A stretch of 64,000 nt of DNA, taken from NCBI GenBank assembly GCA_028382965.1, contig JAOEUK010000003.1, positions 124,001 to 188,000 on the forward strand. Direction: 5' to 3'. The notes under the pieces were generated by a model. That model was not told the origin of the DNA and made no database searches. It saw nothing but the letters and a program-made list of their open reading frames with translations. The stretch comes from Candidatus Puniceispirillum sp. (GTDB lineage Bacteria; Pseudomonadota; Alphaproteobacteria; Puniceispirillales; Puniceispirillaceae). Position 1 is the stretch's first letter, and every line of letters starts with the position of its first letter. Below are positions 29,148-38,228 of the stretch, one piece after another. Both the position numbers and the translations under genes were made by a program.

Positions 29148-29846
29148 TTAAGGATCATTTTTGACTCTATCTTTAATGATCAATTCTGCCATTAACCAAT
29201 CAAAAAAGGAGTCTATATCAATAGATCGCTCAGGAGGCATCAAATATCCAAAAGTTTCATTATTGACAAAAGTAAGTTTATCCCTTAGCCAAGCTGCCTT
29301 CACCCAGTACATTGCTCCGTTGGTATTGTATGTTGCTTTTGCGTCTTGTCTTGCTGTTAAATTAACTGTGTCTTTTACGCCGAACAGGCGGTCATTTTCA
29401 TCAATGTAATAGGTCCACTCAAGAGGAGCAGCTGTAGCAGTAATTGAGGCTATACTATCCAAATTGGTTCTTTCTACTTTTTTTAGCAATCCATTAATAT
29501 CCTCAACAATTCTTAAAGGTGAAGTTGGTTGCAGCAAGAGCAGTGACTCAAAACCGTCTAATTCCTCTAACGCATGTAAAGCTGGCTTTACTCCCGGTGT
29601 ATCATCTTTAGCCAACTCAGCTGGCCTGATGAACGGAACTTTTGCGCCACAATTTTTAGAAATCTGAGCAATTTCATCGTCATCAGTACTGACAATTACA
29701 TCACTTATATACTTGGACTTTAAAGCTTCAGTAATTGTCCAATTTATTAGCGGCTGACCACAAAGTGGTTTGATATTTTTTTTAAAGATTCCCTTGCTTC
29801 CGCCACGAGCGGGAATCAATACAAGCATTTTTGAAAAATCAATCAA
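29148..29846 (-). CDS. neuA: CMP-nonulosonate cytidylyltransferase, NeuA-type
   Basis: A 232-residue cytidylyltransferase that activates the NeuB product with CTP. It has LIPARGGSKGIFKKNIKPLC, VIVSTDDDEIA and LLLQPTSPLR, the standard CMP-sialate synthetase motifs; length is typical of the short form. It starts 4 bases after the stop of the amidotransferase gene. The second such enzyme in the window, at 42038, is assigned to pseudaminate by its neighbours. Confidence 0.9.
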   Translation of the reverse strand: MIDFSKMLVLIPARGGSKGIFKKNIKPLCGQPLINWTITEALKSKYISDVIVSTDDDEIAQISKNCGAKVPFIRPAELAKDDTPGVKPALHALEELDGFESLLLLQPTSPLRIVEDINGLLKKVERTNLDSIASITATAAPLEWTYYIDENDRLFGVKDTVNLTARQDAKATYNTNGAMYWVKAAWLRDKLTFVNNETFGYLMPPERSIDIDSFFDWLMAELIIKDRVKNDP

Positions 29847-29850
29847 CGCC

Positions 29851-31098
29851 TTATCCTTTCCCTACGTTAGCAGGAGTCCATCCTTTACCAATAGTGACAT
29901 ACCCCTTCAATCCATCAATCTCAAAGCAGGAATTAGCAACAAATTCAGGCTTTAAAGAGGTTTTAAAATCAATCACATTTCGATGAGGATCATTATAATT
30001 CCAACGGCTTGGTCGGGTCTCTTCCCAGAAAATAGGGTTTCTGTGTTGATTTAAAATAAATGTCAAAGCATTTTCATCGACACCCAACCAATCACAAAAA
30101 TAATTTAGAAACCGGGGCTTCACGCATTGCATTTTTTTTACCCAAAACAAACCCTGTTGGCGGTTCAATCTCCCATGTCGGATTTCTCGTGTTGCATGAT
30201 CCGTAACTCTAGAATAGCCATGTTTGAGAAGTTTAATAAAATCATGCAAGTTCATATAATTAAAGCACTCAACATGTTCATATGTGTCAAAGGTCCGATC
30301 AGAGGAAGCACTCAGATAGCCTAATTTATTAATACTACGATGGTTTTGAACTCTTTGATCCCACCGGACATAGTTCCCAAGATAAATACCCCTGACACCA
30401 ACTCGCTGAAGCATTTGGTCATCTGGGTACCGATATTGAAAAATATCGGATTCTCCAAGCTCATCAAAAATCGTTAGCAAATCATCGGCTTCATAGCCCA
30501 TTAAATCATGGTCCTTTCGATAACGCCGAGTCATCTCAATCTCATTTTCATGGGAGAACATGCCCACTTGCTCCAATCCTTGGTGGGCTCCCCAAATTAT
30601 CAGTGGAATTTGATAATTTACTGCAGTTTGAACAGGAAAAACAGTTTGCCCCGCTAAAATAGGCCAATACATACTACCCATAATTCGGAGAGTTGTTCGT
30701 GTTATATTTTTTACACTTACGGGATTAACATTCTGAATCAATATATCTGAGTCAAAGTTAATACGAAGATTTGCAAGATTACGAATCCCAAGTGGTGTGT
30801 TAAAATACCTGTTGTAAGTGACTAACAGAGGGTTCATGCCTAAGCGGTTTTTTACCAAATCTACAATGAAATAGGAATCGTGGCCTCCAGACACCGGTAT
30901 TATACAATCATAGCTTGTTCTTGATCGATAGGGCTCAACAAGTTTTTCTAATTTTCGCCATCGCTCATTCCAATCTAAAACATCCTTCTCATCATGTATT
31001 AAACACCCAGAACAAATACCTTTTTCATTAAAGGTTAACCCAAGCGGATGTTCAGAAGAATAAAGGCATTTTTTACAAAATTGGATTGGCTTTTTCAC
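29851..31098 (-). CDS. N-acetyl-sugar amidotransferase 1 (WbpG/PseA-like)
   Basis: A 415-residue PP-loop ATPase of the N-acetyl-sugar amidotransferase family, which turns an N-acetyl into an acetamidino group using ammonia. It has a Cys4-type zinc site (CKKCLYSS and CSGCLIH), then the ATP-binding PVSGGHDSYF and LLVTYNRYFNTPLG. It overlaps the hisF-like gene by 4 bases. With the HisH/HisF-like pair it should form a glutamine-fed complex, as WbpG-HisH2-HisF2 does in Pseudomonas. Which nonulosonate it modifies is unknown. Confidence 0.88.
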   Translation of the reverse strand: MKKPIQFCKKCLYSSEHPLGLTFNEKGICSGCLIHDEKDVLDWNERWRKLEKLVEPYRSRTSYDCIIPVSGGHDSYFIVDLVKNRLGMNPLLVTYNRYFNTPLGIRNLANLRINFDSDILIQNVNPVSVKNITRTTLRIMGSMYWPILAGQTVFPVQTAVNYQIPLIIWGAHQGLEQVGMFSHENEIEMTRRYRKDHDLMGYEADDLLTIFDELGESDIFQYRYPDDQMLQRVGVRGIYLGNYVRWDQRVQNHRSINKLGYLSASSDRTFDTYEHVECFNYMNLHDFIKLLKHGYSRVTDHATREIRHGRLNRQQGLFWVKKMQCVKPRFLNYFCDWLGVDENALTFILNQHRNPIFWEETRPSRWNYNDPHRNVIDFKTSLKPEFVANSCFEIDGLKGYVTIGKGWTPANVGKG

Positions 31099-31871
31099 TG
31101 AGACACTCCCTTTGAAAAGCCACGTGTGGCATCTCGAAACTGTGTTCCATTTACCTCCTGCATCAACTTATTTACTGCTAATTCTGAGTAGTTTAAAAAA
31201 TTACCAACGCATATTGCAACCACTTGATCAATTGATGACAAGTCCTCGATTTGTTGAGGTTCACTTATGCCTCCAAAAACTATAATGTTCTTTATCATTC
31301 CTCTTAAAGGTTCAATTATTTGAGCATCAAATTTATTCTTTTTGCCCTCATTTACTGGATCAACTATTAACCACTCCGAAACAACTGAATTAATAATGAC
31401 ATCTTTTATTTTATCCAAGGGTTTGTATTCACTCCTTACATAATCAAACCACTCTAGCCTCTTTTTATTGAAACTGACTGGCAAGCATCCAATTATAGCT
31501 TGTTGCCCAATTTTTAAGCTAAGACTTCTTGTCAAAGCAGAATTTGAGTGTAATGCACAATCTAATACAACCCTATCAGCACCTGCTCTAACAACGTCTT
31601 GCCCGTGTTGAACAGTTGAAATACCACCGCCATAAATTAGAGGGGTTCCCAAACCAAATTTTGAAACTCGATCTAAAAGATCTAAATCGGGCCCTAACCC
31701 ACTGCGCGACCGATCAATCGACTGTAGAAGAATCTCATCGACACCCCATCGATCAAGATTTTCAGCAATTAATTCAGGGCGGCCTAACGGCAAATATTTT
31801 GAATAGCTCGATGATTGGACAGCCCAGCCATCTTTTACCGTTACCACTCCTACAATACGTTTCTTAAGCAT
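31095..31871 (-). CDS. HisF-like ammonia-channel subunit
   Basis: A 258-residue (beta/alpha)8 HisF homologue. The phosphate-site LIYGGGIS and the second-half NIIVFGGIS are kept. The two catalytic aspartates of true HisF (Asp11 and Asp130 in Thermotoga) are absent: position 11 is Thr in GVVTVKDG, and the second falls at Pro in GCLPVSF. It is therefore unlikely to make imidazole glycerol phosphate and more likely passes HisH ammonia to an amidotransferase. It overlaps hisH by 8 bases. Confidence 0.86.
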   Translation of the reverse strand: MLKKRIVGVVTVKDGWAVQSSSYSKYLPLGRPELIAENLDRWGVDEILLQSIDRSRSGLGPDLDLLDRVSKFGLGTPLIYGGGISTVQHGQDVVRAGADRVVLDCALHSNSALTRSLSLKIGQQAIIGCLPVSFNKKRLEWFDYVRSEYKPLDKIKDVIINSVVSEWLIVDPVNEGKKNKFDAQIIEPLRGMIKNIIVFGGISEPQQIEDLSSIDQVVAICVGNFLNYSELAVNKLMQEVNGTQFRDATRGFSKGVSQ

Positions 31872-32472
31872 TGATCATATTTTTCAAAATGTTTTGGAGA
31901 AACTTTGCGCCATCTTGTTGACTTTTTTCCGGATGAAATTGTACACCTATTATCTTTTTTCTTCCAATAGCTGCAGCAAACTGATTTCCATGTTTCACTT
32001 GACCTAATTTAATTTTATCTGGACCTTTGTAACGAAAGGAGTGATTAAAATAGTATTCGCAAGAATTTAAACTGTCAGAGATATCCAGATCTTTAGAAAA
32101 TGTTACAGTATTCCAACCAGTATGAGCATTATGACAACTAAACGGCACAAACTTACCCGGCAACAAGCCTAGCCCACGAGCGCTCACACACTCTAAAGAC
32201 CCTTTTGTAAGTAATTGCATGCCTAAGCAAATCCCCAACAAAGGCTTACCATTGCCTACATGCTCTTTTATTTGACTAGAAAAGTTTGATTGCTCTAAGA
32301 AATCCATTGCAGCACCAAAAGCACCGACTCCCGGCAGTATAACAAGATCAGCATTCGCAACTAATTTGCTATTAGACGTTCCCCATGCTTTGTAGCCTAG
32401 TTTTTCTAATCGATAAATGATTGAAGATAGATTCCCAAATCCATAATCGACAACTAAAACTGACTTTTTCAT
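31864..32472 (-). CDS. HisH-like glutamine amidotransferase
   Basis: A 202-residue class I glutaminase. The triad is intact: the nucleophile is in LLGICLGMQLL, and His and Glu lie in GVQFHPEKSQ. LPGVGAFGAAM is also typical of HisH. It hydrolyses glutamine and supplies ammonia, here to a glycan amidotransferase complex rather than histidine synthesis, judging by the neighbours and the altered HisF. It overlaps the second amidotransferase gene by 4 bases. Confidence 0.92.
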   Translation of the reverse strand: MKKSVLVVDYGFGNLSSIIYRLEKLGYKAWGTSNSKLVANADLVILPGVGAFGAAMDFLEQSNFSSQIKEHVGNGKPLLGICLGMQLLTKGSLECVSARGLGLLPGKFVPFSCHNAHTGWNTVTFSKDLDISDSLNSCEYYFNHSFRYKGPDKIKLGQVKHGNQFAAAIGRKKIIGVQFHPEKSQQDGAKFLQNILKNMINA

Positions 32473-33602
32473 TTTAAACCCACACCGACCTGAAATTTTG
32501 GAATTATTTTGTTAGAGTTATCAATATAGAATAAATCTTTATTAGTTGCGCCACGCACATGTGTCCAAAACTCTTTTTTATCAAGTTCAATAAATTCACA
32601 AAAGCTTGTAATATATTCATCTCCACATGAGTGGTCGTAGGCATCCACCAACTCGATGCCTCGTGCTCTTGAGAGTCTTCCAAGTCTAATTTCTTCATTA
32701 ACATAATCGGTGACACGGCCAAAACCGTATTTATAGTATTTAATCATTTGATTAAGGGTGACCCAGTCTTCATCAAGCGCAGTTACTCCGGCAAGATCAC
32801 CCGTATTTTCAACAAAGTCATCTCGAATCTTAAGTCCATTTACACTCGAATAAACCCCATTATTGATCAAAGACCAATCTCCAAGGAACCAACCTAAATA
32901 AACAATTTGAATCTTTTTAGTCTCAAAAGATTCAACACTTGGATATTGATAAGGCGTCAATTGGTTTATAACAAAACCTGCATTAAACATCCAATCAATA
33001 CCTCCTCCCGAAAGGGTGTTCATGTTACGCAAGTTGTTTCCATCGTAACCCGTCTTTCCTAAAGTCTTTAAATCACCTAGTTGTACCCCCGGGTTCTCAC
33101 CCCAGAAAATTAGAGGGATCTTATAACGGATAGCAATTTGTGGCACAGAACTATACAGTGCCATTTCCGTGGACCTTGCCCAGTTCGTAAAAGTCAAGAA
33201 ACCCTCTCGCGCAAGTTTACGCCAGGTCTCTGGAGCTGGTCCAGATACGACAACGTCAAAGCCAAGATTTATCAAATTTGAAAGATTTTCACATCCTCGC
33301 TGAGTAACTTGTTGCGGGGGATAATTCAAACAAACCAATAACGGCTTTAGCCCAAGCTTGTCTCTAATCCAAAGCGCTTGCCTACTACTATCTTTTCCGC
33401 CACTAACTCCTATTATACAATCAAAAAATTGACCTTCAGTACGAGGATTTTTCTCTATCAAATTTTGAAGAATTTCATATCTCTCTCCCCAATCCACCTC
33501 TTTTAGCCGTCTGCTATAATCACAAGCAGGACAAACACCACCATCACGGAATTCACTGTTAGGTCGAGTATCAGGTTGCAAACAATAGATGCAATAATTC
33601 AT
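32469..33602 (-). CDS. N-acetyl-sugar amidotransferase 2 (PseA-like)
   Basis: A 377-residue PP-loop protein related to but clearly different from the first amidotransferase. The zinc-type cysteines are in CIYCLQPDTRP and CPACDYSRR, and the ATP site is IIGVSGGKDSSRQ, followed by LLVCLNYPPQ. It should install a nitrogen on an N-acyl group of a sugar. Its start overlaps the upstream GT-B-like gene by 32 bases. Two amidotransferases with a single HisH/HisF pair suggest two targets or two positions (inference). Confidence 0.86.
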   Translation of the reverse strand: MNYCIYCLQPDTRPNSEFRDGGVCPACDYSRRLKEVDWGERYEILQNLIEKNPRTEGQFFDCIIGVSGGKDSSRQALWIRDKLGLKPLLVCLNYPPQQVTQRGCENLSNLINLGFDVVVSGPAPETWRKLAREGFLTFTNWARSTEMALYSSVPQIAIRYKIPLIFWGENPGVQLGDLKTLGKTGYDGNNLRNMNTLSGGGIDWMFNAGFVINQLTPYQYPSVESFETKKIQIVYLGWFLGDWSLINNGVYSSVNGLKIRDDFVENTGDLAGVTALDEDWVTLNQMIKYYKYGFGRVTDYVNEEIRLGRLSRARGIELVDAYDHSCGDEYITSFCEFIELDKKEFWTHVRGATNKDLFYIDNSNKIIPKFQVGVGLK

Positions 33603-34536
33603 TGTTAGCCACCTTTGAGAGATTGATTAAATTAGACATTGGTAGTCTAGACTTAATTGCCCAAGGGGGCAACGTACACAGCACTGGATAGCCAGCCTCA
33701 AGCGCGACTACAAGCGCATACGTTTCACACCCACCCACCCAGGAAGCCTCACCAATTGACTCAAATAAATCAAATTTATCATCGATCGTAACAAAAATAT
33801 TTTTTTGTATTTTTATCCAATCATCATATTTTCCGGGTGCATCAGACGGGTGGGGTCGCAACACTAAATGAAAATCATTAGGCAATTTTATTTCTGATAG
33901 CCTATTAATAAAGTAATCAAGAGCTTGAAACTCTCCGGCCCGCACAAAACCCCAGTCATTCCTGATTGGCTCCAATAAGTATAAGAACTTTTTAGGAATT
34001 GCACTCTCAGTAACTTTTATTAAGTTTATTGATCTTTCTAAGTATTTGTTTTTTTTTAATTTAATAGAACGCTCTGGGAAGAAAAGTTTGGCTTCTGCTA
34101 AAGCAAACTCATCAAAAACCCAGAACTCATCTGGCAAGACAGTTATGTTGTCCCTGATAAACCTTTCTGGATAATTAACCCAGTGGTCTAAAGCAGCGAT
34201 TGATCGCATGCCATTTCTTTTTGCTAGCCACCGCGCATCATGCTCAACTGACGAGGCCCAACCAGTTCCACTGACTAACGTTTTGCAACCATCAATTGCT
34301 TCACTTATCGATCCAACTAAATTTTTCTTGCCATAGCGCCTTGACCATAAATCAAATGCTGGTCCAAGCATGCAGACTTTAATATCACAAGTTAAACAAT
34401 CATCAAGGTACGCAATCAATAAATTAGCAGCACCACTATCATGGCAAACAACCGCAAATGGTCCACAAAACTCACTCATTTGATCAGCTGTCGACCTCCA
34501 CAGTAACGTTTCTACCGGTGAATTGAAGTGGTTCAA
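33571..34536 (-). CDS. Unknown GT-B-like protein of glycan locus
   Basis: A 321-residue protein that I cannot place in a named family. AVVCHDSGAANLLIAYL, HLVLRPHPSDAPGKYD and WVGGCETYALVVALEAGYPV resemble the nucleotide-binding side of GT-B glycosyltransferases, including some putative nonulosonate transferases. The start is TTG at 34536 without a good ribosome-binding site; the next ATG, 19 codons in, has none either. It overlaps the second amidotransferase by 32 bases and follows the DegT gene by 43. Confidence 0.55.
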   Translation of the reverse strand: MNHFNSPVETLLWRSTADQMSEFCGPFAVVCHDSGAANLLIAYLDDCLTCDIKVCMLGPAFDLWSRRYGKKNLVGSISEAIDGCKTLVSGTGWASSVEHDARWLAKRNGMRSIAALDHWVNYPERFIRDNITVLPDEFWVFDEFALAEAKLFFPERSIKLKKNKYLERSINLIKVTESAIPKKFLYLLEPIRNDWGFVRAGEFQALDYFINRLSEIKLPNDFHLVLRPHPSDAPGKYDDWIKIQKNIFVTIDDKFDLFESIGEASWVGGCETYALVVALEAGYPVLCTLPPWAIKSRLPMSNLINLSKVANNELLHLLFAT

Positions 34537-34579
34537 TACAACCTGAAGCTAGAACAGAAAAACTTACTACAATACTCAT

Positions 34580-35902
34580 TCAAATCACCAAAGATTTTAG
34601 AGAGCTCAAATTTTCCCATACCTTATGGAAAGCCAGCACAACATCACTCAGATCATTCTTGGTCATGCCAGGGCGCATTAATTCATGTGTTATTAAGGAC
34701 GAAAAATGCGCATGCTCAGATTGAGGACAGCAACCAATCTGGTATGACACTTGGCAACTTTTGACTGCTTTGGCAATTGCTGATTGCTTGCCAAAAATTA
34801 AATGAGGCGTTTGAAAAATTGGCATGAAGTACAGCGGGCGCACATAACCTTGCCCAACCAGCGGTCCTTCGCCTTCACGCAAATCTGTAACCGGCAATTC
34901 CGCTTTGAGGGCGGTGACTACCTTGTCCCGGCTAACCCCCGTAATATTTGCATCATAGCGCAGAGAATGGACATAAAATACGTTATCCATTCCGTTGATG
35001 TCTGCTGGCATTAGCAGGCCTGGTAAAGCTGAGAGACCGGCTTCAATAACTTTAACATTATCCACTCGCTCTCTTATCAATTGGGGGCCTTTTTTAAGCT
35101 GCTCGATACCAATTGCCGCTTCCATCTCTCCCATCCGAAAATTAAAGCCAATCATATTGATGAGATTTTGCACTCCTTTTTTTTCCACCACAGCTTCAGC
35201 ATGGTTACGGATAAGTTGGAGACGGTCTGCCAATTGCTCATCATTTGTAGTCACCACCCCTCCCTCGCCTGTATGAATATGCTTATGGTAATTGAGTGAA
35301 AAAACTCCCATATGCCCAATTGTCCCTACGTTCTTTCCATTGTATTTAGCAAACGGTGCTTGTGCACAATCTTCAATTACTATTAGCCCATATTCATTCG
35401 CCAACTTCATGATTGGTTCCATATCAGCAACCTGACCAAATAAATGTACAACAATGATTGCTTTTGTTCTTGCGCTGATCTTAGACCGAATTGTTTCTGC
35501 CGTTATACAGTGTGTTTCTGGATCAATGTCTGCAAATACTGGAACACCATTAAAAATAAGTGGTGCTGTTGCAGATGCACACATAGTGTAAGGTGACACG
35601 ATTACTTCATCACCAAATTGTATACCTGCAGCACCTATAGCTGAATATAGGCCGCTGGTGTTAGAATTCATCGAAACCGCAAACTCAGCATTACAGCTTT
35701 TTGCCCAATCTTGCTCAAACTTCTGAACAAAAGGTCCGCCATAAAAATCAGGGTGCCACGATCCTAGAAACCTTGAAAGAATTGCGCTTTCCAAAACTTG
35801 GTTAACCGCTTCTTTTTCTTCAGAACCTAATACTTTATAAGCTGGAAATGGCGTTTTCCGAACAGGATCTCCACCACAAACTGCTAAATTTTGACTTTTC
35901 AT
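34580..35902 (-). CDS. DegT/DnrJ/EryC1/StrS sugar aminotransferase
   Basis: A 440-residue PLP-dependent aminotransferase acting on a keto sugar. VIEDCAQAPFAKYNGK binds the cofactor, and the Schiff-base lysine is in SLNYHKHIHTGEGGVV. It is longer than PseC and carries a C-terminal extension, like the StsC or scyllo-inosose type. It overlaps the Gfo/Idh oxidoreductase by 4 bases; such pairs oxidise a hydroxyl and then transaminate it, as WlbA/WlbC-type pairs do. The substrate is unknown. Confidence 0.85.
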   Translation of the reverse strand: MKSQNLAVCGGDPVRKTPFPAYKVLGSEEKEAVNQVLESAILSRFLGSWHPDFYGGPFVQKFEQDWAKSCNAEFAVSMNSNTSGLYSAIGAAGIQFGDEVIVSPYTMCASATAPLIFNGVPVFADIDPETHCITAETIRSKISARTKAIIVVHLFGQVADMEPIMKLANEYGLIVIEDCAQAPFAKYNGKNVGTIGHMGVFSLNYHKHIHTGEGGVVTTNDEQLADRLQLIRNHAEAVVEKKGVQNLINMIGFNFRMGEMEAAIGIEQLKKGPQLIRERVDNVKVIEAGLSALPGLLMPADINGMDNVFYVHSLRYDANITGVSRDKVVTALKAELPVTDLREGEGPLVGQGYVRPLYFMPIFQTPHLIFGKQSAIAKAVKSCQVSYQIGCCPQSEHAHFSSLITHELMRPGMTKNDLSDVVLAFHKVWENLSSLKSLVI

Positions 35903-36912
35903 AGCGAATCATTTTCTACAAATTTAACACTAAGTTCGCGAAGCCTCTCACAAACAACTTGTGCATTAACGGCATCTTTTACTGGCTGAGATGTATCGCC
36001 ACTGGTCTCTAGCACCCTAACAATATCTGCAACAGCCAGCAACATGGAATGATGTACCTTTCCTTTTAACGACTTAGGTTTCCCCAGAATTTTATAGCCC
36101 TCAAAAAACGGGCTAGCAACAATTTCCCTGACAGTCCAGGACTGTCCACCATTTTGCATACGTACAATGGATCTTTCTGAAACTATTTCCAATTCAAAGA
36201 CACTGAAATCCGACGCGTCACCACAGTTTAGCGATACAAGAACCGAACCACATCTCAAAAATCCAGAAATACTAGGATCGCTATCGATAGCATCAAATAT
36301 TGGTGGTCCTGCGAACATTGCTTCGACTGGCCCCAAAAGATCGGCTATCAAGTCAATCATGTGAGAGCCATTATTCAAAAGGCCTTTATTATAAGTAGCT
36401 GTCGCTGACTTAATTTTTCCCCATTTTTCAGTTCGGAAGTCCTGCGCAAAACGATTTACTGTTGGATCCCATCGACGCGTATGGTTGACAACCAGCATAA
36501 TCTCCAGACAGGAGCAACGTTCTATAATTTCACGAGAAAAATTAACGTTTGTTGTTAATGGCTTTTCGCAAAAAATTATAGATGGTCGCATATTAATAGC
36601 CGCATCAAGATCAGACATATGCTGGCTACTCGGGGAACAAATGCTAATTACATCAAATTTTTTATCTGACTTTTCTAATTCCTTTATTGATGAAAAACCC
36701 TGTTCAACATTCCAACGTTTAATAAATCCTAGGCGCCGTTCTGCATTTGGCTCTACGCACCCTGCCAACTGAAATTGACCATGGCGCAAATATGCCCCAG
36801 CATGAGTCAAAGGCCAATCGGTCACCCTGCGCTCTTCATCAAAACCGCCAGCAATTCTTCCGCACCCAATTATCAAAACATTATAGATTGGCTTCAAATT
36901 AGGGCATCCCAT
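35899..36912 (-). CDS. Gfo/Idh/MocA-family oxidoreductase
   Basis: A 337-residue NAD(P)-dependent sugar oxidoreductase. The Rossmann start is VLIIGCGRIAGGFDEE; the catalytic-site IIFCEKPLTTN (Glu-Lys-Pro) follows; NNGSHMIDLIADL in the second domain provides the usual His/Asp. It lies between pseI (19-base overlap) and the DegT aminotransferase (4-base overlap), so it probably makes the keto substrate of that enzyme. Confidence 0.86.
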   Translation of the reverse strand: MGCPNLKPIYNVLIIGCGRIAGGFDEERRVTDWPLTHAGAYLRHGQFQLAGCVEPNAERRLGFIKRWNVEQGFSSIKELEKSDKKFDVISICSPSSQHMSDLDAAINMRPSIIFCEKPLTTNVNFSREIIERCSCLEIMLVVNHTRRWDPTVNRFAQDFRTEKWGKIKSATATYNKGLLNNGSHMIDLIADLLGPVEAMFAGPPIFDAIDSDPSISGFLRCGSVLVSLNCGDASDFSVFELEIVSERSIVRMQNGGQSWTVREIVASPFFEGYKILGKPKSLKGKVHHSMLLAVADIVRVLETSGDTSQPVKDAVNAQVVCERLRELSVKFVENDSL

Positions 36913-37940
36913 TTGATTGGCATACCACGACTAATGGACATGCGAGCTGTTTTTCCTAAAATTTCCTTAAAATATTTGGGCATCAACCCTAATCCTGGTC
37001 TGATAACCTTTACATTATCATTAGTAATAAGTTCTCCTTCTGCAATGTCACAAATAGCATAGATGGATCTTCTGAACTGTTTAGACTTTTCTTCAGATTT
37101 TGACTGTGTTCCATAACTAATTGAACCAATCGCGTCCCAGCCTCGTCGAACTTCAGAGCACAACAATTTCATTTCACTAGGCTCAAGAGAGAAATCTGAG
37201 TCAACCCCACCGTCAGCTCGCGATAGTGTGAAATGCTTTTCAATAACAGCGGTTCCAAAAGCAACACTTGCCAACGCTACACCAATACCTAAAGTATGGT
37301 CTGAAATCCCAACCTCACAGCCAAACAGATCTCGCATGTGAGGTATGGTCATCAAATTTGTCTCAGTCGGCTCAGCTGGGTATGTGCTTGTACACTTTAA
37401 CAGTGTGAGATTTTCACAACCACCCTCTCTTGCAACTCTGACAGCTTCTTCTATTTCAGATATTGACGCTGTACCGGTGGATATGATTAATGGTTTTTTT
37501 GTTTCAGCAACTCTCTGGATTAAAGGTAAGTCTGTATTTTCAAATGATGCTATCTTGTAAAACGGTACATCTAACGTTTCAAGAAAATCTACAGCTGTCT
37601 CATCAAATGGTGTACTAAACGCAATAAGTCCAAGTTCTCTGGCCCGGGCAAAAATAGGCTCATGCCAATCCCAAGGAGTGTGAGCTTCTGCATACAATTC
37701 ATAAAGCGATTTTCCGTGCCAAAGGCTTTCAGAATCAGTAACAAAAAACTCACTGAAAGATGCATCAATTGTCATGGTGTCAGCAGTGTACGTTTGTAGT
37801 TTTACCGCTTGGCAACCCGTATCTGCTATTGCCTCAATGATTTTCAGTGCTCTATCAAGAGACTGATTGTGATTTCCAGACATCTCAGCTATCACGAAGG
37901 GAGGATAGTTCTTGCCAATTGAATGATTGCCTAATTTCAT
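36894..37940 (-). CDS. pseI: Pseudaminic acid synthase
   Basis: A 348-residue NeuB-family synthase that condenses 2,4-diacetamido-2,4,6-trideoxy-L-altrose with phosphoenolpyruvate. FVIAEMSGNHNQSLDRAL is the PseI form of the N-terminus; TLLKCTSTYPA, GISDHTLG and the C-terminal SAF domain (VKVIRPGLGL) follow. The ATG at 37940, behind an AGGA, fits better than the TTG at 37955. It begins a tightly overlapping gene run reaching at least 34580. Confidence 0.9.
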   Translation of the reverse strand: MKLGNHSIGKNYPPFVIAEMSGNHNQSLDRALKIIEAIADTGCQAVKLQTYTADTMTIDASFSEFFVTDSESLWHGKSLYELYAEAHTPWDWHEPIFARARELGLIAFSTPFDETAVDFLETLDVPFYKIASFENTDLPLIQRVAETKKPLIISTGTASISEIEEAVRVAREGGCENLTLLKCTSTYPAEPTETNLMTIPHMRDLFGCEVGISDHTLGIGVALASVAFGTAVIEKHFTLSRADGGVDSDFSLEPSEMKLLCSEVRRGWDAIGSISYGTQSKSEEKSKQFRRSIYAICDIAEGELITNDNVKVIRPGLGLMPKYFKEILGKTARMSISRGMPIKWDALI

Positions 37941-38016
37941 TTTAATTCCTAGCAAATAGTAAAGTTTATTTCATAACTTATTTTAAATTAAAAGCCTGGT
38001 TCTAAGTAAGAAAATT

Positions 38017-38035
38017 CATTGCCAGGAAGGCAATG
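38017..38035 (-). terminator. Hairpin, probable terminator
   Basis: A 7-bp perfect stem (CATTGCC / GGCAATG) with a 5-base loop is followed on the minus strand by AATTTTCTT. It lies about 200 bases after the broken formyltransferase gene and about 75 bases before pseI, a suitable place to end the upstream transcript. The stem is short, so this is tentative. I see nothing else in 38036-38228. Confidence 0.4.
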
Positions 38036-38228
38036 CTGCCAATTCTTGTTTTCGCGTGAATTAGTTTATCTCAATTATTCAAGATAACTTTTAATTTTTG
38101 ATACATTTGGTTTTTCTATCAGTTTCAAATTTTGGGTCTTCTAGGATAAAAATGTGACATTTTATCGTGCTCTCTAGTAAACTTTCGTATTAGATACAAC
38201 AGTTTTTGATACTTATACCCACGTGAGT

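Noticed and set aside
26964-29846. Assignment of neuCBA to legionaminic acid
   Set aside because: No legB/legC/legH-type neighbours are recognisable, and the NeuB and NeuC motifs look closer to Neu5Ac enzymes as I recall them. Kept as an alternative only.
31095-32472. Histidine biosynthesis hisF-hisH
   Set aside because: The genes sit between two sugar amidotransferases, and the HisF copy lacks both catalytic aspartates.
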